From positions 1 to 57,418 of the forward strand of contig JAJEAG010000076.1 of assembly GCA_022824265.1 (NCBI GenBank): a stretch of DNA of 57,418 nt, written 5' to 3'. The DNA is from Candidatus Poribacteria bacterium (GTDB lineage: Bacteria; Poribacteria; WGA-4E; WGA-3G). Position numbers and translations under genes: made by a program. This document shows positions 9,601-16,870 of the stretch, in pieces; position 1 is the first letter of the stretch; every line of letters begins with the position of its first letter. The notes below the pieces were generated by a model. The model worked only from the letters and a program-made list of their open reading frames with translations, had not been told where the DNA came from and did no database searches.

Positions 9601-12138
9601 GAGAGTATCCCATATTTCCTGTGTGATTTGGTCACCCTTCTTCTGGGGAAAAACATATTTTTTCAGTACTTTTTCATAGTCGATATCAGAAATGACTTCT
9701 CCTTTCTTCAATGGACATTCTGAGTTGTTGACTGTAGTAATGCTCCAAAACGATTTTGTTTCAAATCCATTGTACTGTCCTTCAAGTTCTTCCAATTCCC
9801 TAGGACTGAGAATATCACCTACTTTCACACCACAGATAAGCTTATACAATTCCTCTTGGACTTCATCTGGAAGCGAATCTATATCACTTTTGAAAGAGTC
9901 AGGAGGATCCCATTTATCACTGTACTCATCAATAAAATTTATATAACGCTCAGCGTTTTTAAAATCGTGATCTGGTTGTAAATCATGACAACCGATGCAT
10001 AGTGCAGCTAGGTGTTTAGGATAGTTATCATGTATGCTATTTATATGGTGAACATCAAGATATTTCGTATGCCCCTTAAGGTCAATAGAACATTTCTCAC
10101 ATTTCCAATTGACATACTTACGATATTCCTGTGAGAGGTGCTTCCATGGTTTCGAATCATAAAATCTTTGTTTATCATCATCAAATTCGTTGGCAAAATC
10201 GTTGAGAGAGGAGTAACCATCAGGTACTGCGGTAACTTCATGATGTTCTGTTCCTACTATTGCATCAGGCACATGAGTTAACTTTATAATATCGTCAGGC
10301 ATTGCAATGACTTTATAGATTTTTGTTCCTACTATTGCATCAGGCACTGCAGAAACCTTGTAACGCTCAACCGCCTTAATTCCATCAGAATTCTCAGGAA
10401 CTTGTGTTATTTTGTATATTTCATTTCCAATTACACCGTCTACAATAGGTCGATAGGGTGTTTCTAAAAATCCATACGGATTAACTCGTGCAAATGTGGC
10501 TAAAGATACAATAAGACCAATAGAAGGACCTTCTGGAGTTTCTAAGGGACAGACACGACCATAGTGTGTGCGATGAACATCTCGCACGGCAGCAGTTGCA
10601 CGGTCACGGTGTAAACCTCCGGGACCGATTGCTGAAATCCGACGTTTATGGGTAAGTTCATCCAGTGGATTGATCTGTTGCATGAATTGCGAAAGTTGGT
10701 TAGAACCGAAAAATTCACGGAGTGACATCATGAGAGGTTTTGGTACCACTACATTCTTAGGGTTCTTGAGCTGCGCATCGGTGGTTGTGCTCAATTTTTC
10801 CCGGGCTGACCGACGAATCTGCAGTAACGCAATGCGAAATTGATTCTCAAGAAGTTCACCGATAACTCGCACCCTTCTATTTCCGAGGTGGTCTAAGTCA
10901 TCAACATTTCGGTGACCATTTCGGATATCCATGAGGTATTGCAGTGTAGCAGCAATATCTTCTTTCCGAAGCACACGTATTTCTTCTGACGGCATTTCCC
11001 CAGATTCTTCCTGATAGGTAGATAGATCACCGAGTTTTGAATTTATTTTATATCTACCGACGACACCTAAATCGTAGCGAGCACCATCAAAAAAGAGACG
11101 TTCCAAACATGATGAAGCGGCTTCACGTGTCGGGGCATCACCAGGTCTCAACGTACGAAAAATCTCAAGTAATGCACCTTCCTGCAACGTTCCACCTGCA
11201 TAAGCTTTGACCGTATCACGGGACAAGGTATTTCGCAAAAAGCGAAGTTCCTGTTCATCTGATTCTACCAGCACTTCTACTTCTGAAATATTAGCTTCCA
11301 TGAGTCTGTCAAATTCTATCTCAGACATCTTTGTATTTGCTTCAAGCAGAACTTCACCAGTTTTCTTATTAACCACAGATTCAGCAATTACGCGTCCGAC
11401 AACATCCTGAGTCATCGGAACGATCTCTGTGTTCCCGAATAGTTTTAGGATTTCCGCGTTTGTTTCCCAACCGAGTGCGCGTAAAAGCACAGTGACCAGC
11501 AATTTTTTCTTACGATCTAATCGGACATGAATGCAATCCTTCGAATCATATTCAAACTCTATCCAGGCACCGCGATAAGGGATTATTTGACCTGTAGGAA
11601 GTTTCTGGACACTTGACGCATGCGATTTATCAAGAAATATTACACCAGGAGACCTTTGCAACTGATTCACGATGACACGTTCCGAACCGTTAATTATAAA
11701 GGTGCCATTTTCAGTCATCAGTGGAATATCACCCAGATAAACTTCAGATTCAGTGATGTCTAACACACGCGTTTGACCTGTATCTTCATCTTTTTCACGC
11801 TCAACACACATCAGACGGGCTTGTAATCTGACCTGATAGTTCAGACCGCGTGCTTGGCAATCCGAAAGATCATGTGTCGGTGGACTGAGTGTGTAACTGA
11901 CAAATTCAAGACTTGTTGTTTCTTTAAAGTCATAGATCGGAAAAACTTCTTCGAACAATGCCTGAAGACCCTTAGACTCGCGTTCATTATCTGGAACAAA
12001 ACGTTGCAGAAATGCGGCGTATGAACGTTTTTGTGTCTCAATTAAATCAGGCAGTTCAAGAACTGATGGGGTTTTAGCAAAAGAGACGCGCTGTCGTAAC
12101 GCAGCCGGACTTCCATTAACTTTACTTATATTGGGCAT
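6700..12138 (-). CDS. rpoB: RNA polymerase beta subunit with an HNH-plus-repeat insertion
   Basis: This is the beta subunit of RNA polymerase: 1812 residues versus about 1340 in E. coli. Conserved landmarks appear in order: the rifampicin-pocket segment [20 protein letters not shown], then [75 protein letters not shown] and the C-terminal [20 protein letters not shown]. A 470-residue insertion (575-1044) splits the external domain between VIGNEI and [10 protein letters not shown]. Two changes fall in the rifampicin cluster: Gln487 where E. coli has Asp516, and Ile489 where it has Asn518. AAGGTG precedes the ATG. Unlike most bacteria, there is no rplJ-rplL directly upstream. Confidence 0.98.
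   Translation of the reverse strand: [1812 protein letters not shown]
9934..10107 (-). other. HNH-endonuclease-like zinc domain inside RpoB
   Basis: RpoB residues 678-735 show a treble-clef HNH pattern: WKCEKC (C680, C683), the strand LDVHHI (H697, H698), LAALCIGCH (C714, C717, H718), then LQPDH. The two CxxC pairs would hold structural zinc. H698 matches the general base and H718 the metal-binding His. In most HNH enzymes the middle position is Asn (N-L before the LC); here it is His709 (K-H-L). Activity is therefore doubtful, although His at this position is not impossible. HNH nuclease domains normally occur in homing endonucleases, restriction enzymes and CRISPR proteins, not in RNA polymerase. 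Confidence 0.8.
10250..10399 (-). repeat. 75-bp tandem duplication in the rpoB insertion
   Basis: A 23-nt stretch at 10250-10272 recurs exactly at 10325-10347, a spacing of 75 bp or 25 codons. The protein shows the same duplication: [12 protein letters not shown] then [12 protein letters not shown], with looser copies KITQVPEN and EVTAVPDG at the edges. Identity at the DNA level suggests a fairly recent duplication. Confidence 0.8.
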
Positions 12139-12774
12139 ATATTTTCACCTTGCAAGGTAGCGGATGGATTGAAGGTTTAACGATTGGACAATTGTTCCGA
12201 ACAAGTTGACAGAGAATAACATTTAGATTTTGGATAAAGGATTCTTACGGAAAACAGGGACACACTGTTTCTGAAAAACACCTTCACATCTTCTGACATA
12301 TAGTTGAATTACTTTAAAGGATATTCATATAAGAACAGTTCGGTATCGTGTTGCGTAGTGAAATAGTAGTCGGAAGCCTACGCAACCAACAATTGATAGT
12401 CAATTCGTGTTTCTTCAAGAGAGAAACGACTTCTCAGAAGAACTATTGTTCATTAATAGGTTACGGGGGTAGCATAAATTAAGACTTTTTTGTTGCCTCA
12501 ATTCCTCCATACATGGGAGTAGTAGGTCAATACAATAAGATTAGTTGATGATATCAGGTAGTAGGCGCGACAAATCCCTTGACTTCATATACCCGACAAG
12601 AAAAACGGATGAAGTACTAAACGACCTCCAGTATAAACGAAAAGATTATACATACTATCTTATCACTTAGTTTCAAAAACAGTTGCCTATTTTTTGTAGA
12701 AGTTATATACTTCCTTAAAAGTCACCTTTTAAATTTATAATTACGTATGATTTTAAAACTTCTTAAATGCGTAA
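12139..12774 (-). other. Long untranslated leader of rpoBC
   Basis: About 635 nt separate the predicted transcription start near 12774 from the rpoB start codon. I see no convincing gene here on either strand, no tRNA and no L10/L12 gene. A few short hairpins occur (for example CTTCT-G-AGAAG near 12430) but no clear terminator with a U-tract. Its length suggests a regulatory leader or an unrecognised small RNA, but no known riboswitch is recognisable. Confidence 0.4.
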
Positions 12775-12780
12775 CGTGAA

Positions 12781-12809
12781 ATTATACATCAAGGTTTAAT
12801 TAATGTCAA
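12781..12809 (-). promoter_or_regulatory. Consensus sigma70 promoter for rpoBC
   Basis: On the minus strand the sequence is TTGACA (12809-12804), a 17-bp spacer, then TATAAT (12786-12781), both hexamers perfect. It reads toward rpoB. The flanking DNA is very AT-rich, but an exact match to both hexamers with ideal spacing is unlikely by chance. Confidence 0.8.
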
Positions 12810-12908
12810 GAAAAAATGTAATATTTTGTAATTATTTTTCAATTTAATCTAATTTTTAGATTTTACTGTTTGAAATGTCTTATTTGGATTAACTATTACA
12901 CGAGAATT

Positions 12909-13439
12909 ATGGGAACACTTGTAGAACAATTACCTGTCAAAGCAATTATCGGTGTACTGACAGCAGAACCCCCAATATTACCAACCGTCTATCAACGACT
13001 CACAGATAAATTCGGTCCCTTAGACTATACCAGTGAACTTTTACCGTTCACCTATACTAACTATTATGAAGCGGAGATGGGACAAGGAATCCAAAGGCAA
13101 TTCATCAGTTTTAAAAACTTGATTGATGCAGGTACATTGTCGGACAAAAAACTCTTTACAAATCAGGTAGAACAAGAGTTTACGGAAGAAAATTCTCCAC
13201 GAAGACGTGTCAATTTAGATGTCGGTTATATCTGTATGGCAAAGTTAGTGCTCGCATCAACGAAGGATCATGCACACCGAATCTATCTCAGCAACAGTAT
13301 CTATGCGGAAATTACACTACGGTTTTATCATAAAACGTTCCAACCATGGGAATGGACATATCCAGATTATCGTTCCCAATCTTACATTAATATATTTAAT
13401 CATATTCGCACACTTTATCGGGAGCAGCTCAACTCATGA
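12909..13439 (+). CDS. DUF4416 family protein
   Basis: This is a conserved cytosolic protein of unknown function, about 176 residues, the usual DUF4416 length. Family features are visible: an opening VKAIIGVLTAEPPILPTVYQ, then FGPLDYTSELLPFTYTNYYE with the following EMG, the SFKNLID segment, RRVNLDVGYICMAKLVLAST, KDHAHRIYLSNSIYAEITL, and a C-terminal WTYPDYRSQ. A longer reading from 12870 adds 13 residues not seen in the family, so the ATG at 12909 is preferred; no strong ribosome-binding site precedes either. Its stop overlaps the start of the peptidase gene by 4 bp (ATGA), so the two are translationally coupled. Confidence 0.8.
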   Translation: MGTLVEQLPVKAIIGVLTAEPPILPTVYQRLTDKFGPLDYTSELLPFTYTNYYEAEMGQGIQRQFISFKNLIDAGTLSDKKLFTNQVEQEFTEENSPRRRVNLDVGYICMAKLVLASTKDHAHRIYLSNSIYAEITLRFYHKTFQPWEWTYPDYRSQSYINIFNHIRTLYREQLNS

Positions 13440-14629
13440 AAATATGTCTGTCGTCAATCAAAAAATACAATAAAAAACCTATCGGTTGTTCACATACACG
13501 ACTAAAATTCTTTTTATTATTGTCTCTCAGTGTATTATTAATGCAGATAGGATTATCTATCAATGCACAAGCGAAAGAAAGTTCCCGTGTACGTGTGCGT
13601 GAACTTGGTATCCATATAGGGATATATCCTACAGGTGAACATAATGCTATTACCGATATTCCGGGTGTGAAAGTCGGACATGTTACATTGAACGAGGGAG
13701 ACTCCATTCGTACAGGTGTTACTGCAGTCCTTCCACACGATGATATTTGGAGATCACGGTTATTTGGTGCTGGTTATACAATTCACGGAAACGGTGAAGC
13801 TACGGGTATTGCTCGAATCAACCAAGCAGGTTGGATTGAGTCACCAATTTTGCTGACAAATACGCTCAGTGTTGGGGCTGTACACGATGGAGTCGTCCGA
13901 TATATTGTCAAAAGATATCCTGACAATAACATCGTGCTACCGATTGTGGCAGAGTGCTACGACGGTGGTTTGAATGACATCAGTGGACTGCACGTAACAT
14001 CAGAACACGCAATTGAAGCGATTGAAAATGCAAAGTCTGGTCCGGTTGCAGAAGGGTGTGTCGGTGCAGGTACAGGTATGCGATGCTACGGTTTCAAAGC
14101 TGGAATCGGTACTGCCTCGCGAGTGCTACCAAATGACAGCGGCGGATGGAAAGTTGGAGTACTGGTAAATTCCAACGGTGGACGACGGCATCAACTACGT
14201 ATTGATGGAGTACCTGTTGGCAAGGTTTTGGAAAACGATCAATTAAAACCGGGTAGGGATGGTTCTTTTATTATTGTAATTGCAACGGATGCACCGTTGA
14301 CACACCGTCAGTTGAAACAGTTAGCAATTCGTGCAACACACGGGCTTGCACGTACGGGTACACCAAGTACAGACAGTAGTGGGGAGTTCGTCATTGCGTT
14401 TTCAACGGCAAATATTTTTCCACGTCGTACAGAGAACGGAACATTCCAGATTCAGATGGTCGTAAACAGTCGTTTAAGCTCTCTATTTCAGGCAGTTATG
14501 GAGGCAACTGAAGAGGCAGTCATTAATTCCATGACAATGGCAACCACAACAACTGGACGTAACAATCGAACCATGCATGCCATTCCATTGGATAAGTTAA
14601 AACAGATAATGAAACAGTATGGACGTTGA
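13436..14629 (+). CDS. P1 family (DmpA/S58-type) peptidase, exported
   Basis: This is an N-terminal nucleophile aminopeptidase of the DmpA/BapA family, which releases N-terminal residues from small peptides after self-cleavage into two chains. The family opening RVRELGIHIGIYPTGEHNAI and ITDIPGVKVGHVTL are present, as are EGCVGAGTGMRCYGFKAGIG and the self-cleavage region DGSFIIVIATDAPLTHRQL. Ser277 after Gly276 matches the nucleophile generated in DmpA. A hydrophobic segment (about 24-42) ending in NAQA predicts Sec export, giving a periplasmic or extracellular enzyme. Length is 397 residues. It is coupled to the DUF4416 gene upstream. Physiological substrates cannot be read from the sequence. 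Confidence 0.87.
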   Translation: MKICLSSIKKYNKKPIGCSHTRLKFFLLLSLSVLLMQIGLSINAQAKESSRVRVRELGIHIGIYPTGEHNAITDIPGVKVGHVTLNEGDSIRTGVTAVLPHDDIWRSRLFGAGYTIHGNGEATGIARINQAGWIESPILLTNTLSVGAVHDGVVRYIVKRYPDNNIVLPIVAECYDGGLNDISGLHVTSEHAIEAIENAKSGPVAEGCVGAGTGMRCYGFKAGIGTASRVLPNDSGGWKVGVLVNSNGGRRHQLRIDGVPVGKVLENDQLKPGRDGSFIIVIATDAPLTHRQLKQLAIRATHGLARTGTPSTDSSGEFVIAFSTANIFPRRTENGTFQIQMVVNSRLSSLFQAVMEATEEAVINSMTMATTTTGRNNRTMHAIPLDKLKQIMKQYGR

Positions 14630-14847
14630 TTCTGCAAGGAATCAATCTCCTATCAAATTCTGTAGTATGATAATTCAGTTTTCATGACTAACACACCACT
14701 GTTGACGAAACCGACACAAACCGCTATCATAAAACACACAAATATCAAACAGTATCGGGAGAAATCCTTATTTACGAAATACTTATCTTTTGTTTTGGGA
14801 CATGGTTAACAGGTGTAAGCAAAGCAGGCTTCGGGGGTGGTATCGGT

Positions 14848-15528
14848 ATGATAGTCGTACCACTATTTGCACAATTCCGTCCTGTTCGTAACCAAGTGCT
14901 TCCACTGATGGTTCTCCTTCTCATCTCAACCGATGTTATCTCTTTAGGACATTACTGGAAACAGTGGCATCAAAAAAGCATCTGGCGTTTGATCCCAGGG
15001 GCAATCATCGGTATCGTATTTGCAAGTTTTATCTTAAATGACATCTCTGATATTCATTTAAAGAAAACAATCGGAGGTATTGCTTGTCTATTTTCAGTAT
15101 TAGAATTTCTTCGTCCCCGGATAATACGACGACTCAACCCGGATGTCCCTGATGAAGCACCAGCACTACAATTCAAAGCATGGCACGGTGTCCTATTAGG
15201 TATCCTCGGAGGTGTTTTTTCAACACTCGCGCACATGGCTGGACCGGTCATCGTCATGTATCTTCTACCGCAAAGATTAGGCAACCGTAAATTCGTAGCA
15301 ACAACAACACTACTTTATTTCTGTATCAATCTTACAAAGATACCTGCCTATTACCAGCTCGGGTTATTTTCATTTGAAATCATTATTGAGGCATTGGTAC
15401 TGCTCCCGTTTGTTGGACTCGGGGTACAAGCAGGAGTATATCTAAACAGCCGTTTTTCGGAACGCAACTTTTCCAGAATTGTACTTATCGTTCTGTTTGC
15501 AACTGGGATACATCTTCTGTTAACCTAA
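14848..15528 (+). CDS. TauE/SafE-type membrane permease, start uncertain
   Basis: This is a polytopic membrane protein of the sulfite/organosulfonate exporter (TSUP) family, with about six or seven hydrophobic segments in the frame from 14848. The typical N-terminal element lies upstream in the same frame: codons from about 14761 read EILIYEILIFCFGTWLTG then VSKAGFGGGIG before the ATG at 14848. That stretch clearly belongs to the protein, as the first helix plus Gly-rich turn. Yet between the in-frame stop at 14689 and 14848 there is no ATG, GTG or TTG. An ATG at 14684 leads into the region in another frame. Either a rare start codon is used or a frameshift has separated the start from the body. 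Substrate unknown. Confidence 0.75.
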   Translation: MIVVPLFAQFRPVRNQVLPLMVLLLISTDVISLGHYWKQWHQKSIWRLIPGAIIGIVFASFILNDISDIHLKKTIGGIACLFSVLEFLRPRIIRRLNPDVPDEAPALQFKAWHGVLLGILGGVFSTLAHMAGPVIVMYLLPQRLGNRKFVATTTLLYFCINLTKIPAYYQLGLFSFEIIIEALVLLPFVGLGVQAGVYLNSRFSERNFSRIVLIVLFATGIHLLLT

Positions 15529-15688
15529 TACGTATACAGTAAAAGTAGGTCTATAGTAGTGCAATTATGGTGATTTTTGACATAAATTAAACATTCACTC
15601 GTAGACTTGACTCAGGAAATGCTATTGATATTCATACCTTGGATTTGATAAGCCTTGGTTCAGACAACCTTATAACGGAGTAATAATT

Positions 15689-16666
15689 ATGACATTAAAA
15701 TGGGGTGTTCTTGGTGCGGGTAGCGTTGCACAACGACGTGCTATGCCTGCTATTCACAAAGCAACAAACGCAGAACTACACGCACTCTTCTCACGTGATG
15801 CAGCACGTGCCAAACAACTTGCAACAGAACATAACGCTACAAAAGCATACAGCAATATTGACAACTTACTTGACGACAGTGAACTTGATGCAATCTACGT
15901 CTCAACACCGGTTAATCTCCACTGCGAACAGGTCATTGCTGCCGCAGAACGCGGATTACATGTCCTTTGTGACAAACCGATGGCACTCACTCCACAGGAA
16001 TGTGAGAGGATGATCGCCGCATGCAATGCAAACAACGTACATCTTCAAGTATGTTTCTTATTCCGATTTCACTCTTGCTTTCAACAAATCAAAACATGGA
16101 TTGACGAAAATCGTCTCGGAAAAATAGTTCATGCAAGGATGCCTTTCCTAAAAAAATACCTATTGACAGCAGATGAATGGCGTGCACTACCCGACCAAGG
16201 TGGTGGTGGGTGTCTGATGGACTTGGGACCACACAGCGTTGATTTACTGCGTTATCTCATCGGTGAAGTAACAGAGGTATCGGCATTTTGTAACAGTGCA
16301 ATCCATAATTATAAGGTTGAAGAAACTGGGGGGATTTTCGTACAGTTTCAGAACGGTGCACAAGGATTCACTGATCTCAGTTTCTCTGTTGCCCAGTGCG
16401 ACATAGTCCTCGAAATCTACGGTACAGAAGGCACCGTGACTGTAATCAACGACGATGGATGGAAAATCCAAACATACTTTGACGGTGAAAAACAGGTTAT
16501 CGCATCCCAATACGAAGACTTATACCAACATCAATTTGAGCATTTCGCAGAATGTATAAGCACTGGCGTTGCCCCGCTTGCAAGTGGTGATGATGGTCTG
16601 AGAGCAAATGTCATCTTAGATGCAGCCTACCAATCTGCACGTACTGACAAAGTAATTCATTGCTGA
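15689..16666 (+). CDS. Gfo/Idh/MocA family oxidoreductase
   Basis: This is an NAD(P)-dependent sugar or cyclitol dehydrogenase-like enzyme, 325 residues, the usual size. The Rossmann opening is KWGVLGAGSVAQRRAMPAI (GxGxxA type). The family motif around the catalytic Lys is LHVLCDKPMALT, with Asp in place of the more common Glu of E-K-P. The substrate-side DLGPHSVDLLRYLIGEV matches the usual G-x-H-x-x-D helix. The C-terminal alpha/beta domain includes GTEGTVTVINDDGW. ACGGAG precedes the ATG at a suitable distance. It stands alone, so its substrate cannot be guessed. Confidence 0.88.
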   Translation: MTLKWGVLGAGSVAQRRAMPAIHKATNAELHALFSRDAARAKQLATEHNATKAYSNIDNLLDDSELDAIYVSTPVNLHCEQVIAAAERGLHVLCDKPMALTPQECERMIAACNANNVHLQVCFLFRFHSCFQQIKTWIDENRLGKIVHARMPFLKKYLLTADEWRALPDQGGGGCLMDLGPHSVDLLRYLIGEVTEVSAFCNSAIHNYKVEETGGIFVQFQNGAQGFTDLSFSVAQCDIVLEIYGTEGTVTVINDDGWKIQTYFDGEKQVIASQYEDLYQHQFEHFAECISTGVAPLASGDDGLRANVILDAAYQSARTDKVIHC

Positions 16667-16732
16667 TAACAGCAGATAAATTCTGCAGAATAATGCAATT
16701 ATTCATCGTTAATATTTGTCAGTTTCCAAATT

Positions 16733-16751
16733 GTGTGCCAAAATGGCACAC
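16733..16751. promoter_or_regulatory. Perfect inverted repeat upstream of groESL, possible activator site
   Basis: GTGTGCCA-AAA-TGGCACAC is an exact 8+8 inverted repeat. It lies about 104 bp upstream of the -24/-12 promoter of groES, the usual distance for a sigma54 activator (enhancer) site, and is loosely reminiscent of NtrC-type sites (TGCAC...GTGCA). It could instead be a weak terminator for the oxidoreductase gene ending at 16666, although the T-run after it is poor. Confidence 0.45.
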
Positions 16752-16854
16752 TTATTTTGCATACATCATAATGCGGGACAAATTGTCATAGATTTTACAT
16801 ATTGAAAATACTGTCAAACCCTCTAACTGTGTGTTACGTCTGGATTCTTCAAAT

Positions 16855-16870
16855 TGGCATATATCTTGCT
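16855..16870 (+). promoter_or_regulatory. Sigma54-type (-24/-12) promoter for groES-groEL
   Basis: TGGCATATATCTTGCT matches the sigma54 consensus TGGCAY-N5-TTGCW exactly, with GG and GC ten bases apart. It is about 100 bp before the groES start. A weaker sigma70 reading of the same bases exists (TTGGCA, 16-bp spacer, TATACC). No CIRCE operator, the usual HrcA site for groESL, was found in this leader. Confidence 0.65.

Larger units (their letters stand above)
9007..10416 (-). other. In-frame 470-residue insertion in the RpoB external domain
   Basis: The insertion has three parts in protein order. First is a short 25-residue tandem repeat (about 575-625) with VPDAIVGT cores. Second is an HNH-like zinc domain (about 640-735). 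Third, from about 755 to 1040, are eight or nine units that alternate between a form like [20 protein letters not shown] and a form like [19 protein letters not shown]. The last unit ([20 protein letters not shown]) closely matches the repeats in RpoC. Host sequence resumes at Val1045 with [15 protein letters not shown], which fits the normal external domain, so nothing of the host appears deleted. The insert looks more AT-rich by eye than the flanking rpoB sequence, which would fit acquisition. Confidence 0.88.

Noticed and set aside
9007-10416. RpoB insertion as an intein
   Set aside because: The insert does not begin with Cys or Ser, does not end in His-Asn before Cys/Ser/Thr, and lacks the block B T-x-x-H motif. 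HNH alone is not enough.
9007-10416. RpoB insertion as a group I or II intron with an HNH homing endonuclease
   Set aside because: The frame is continuous through both junctions and the rest of the insert is repeat protein homologous to RpoC repeats, not intron RNA core.
14626-14645. Hairpin TTGATTC...GAATCAA as terminator of the P1 peptidase gene
   Set aside because: Only a 7-bp stem overlapping the stop codon and no following T-run.
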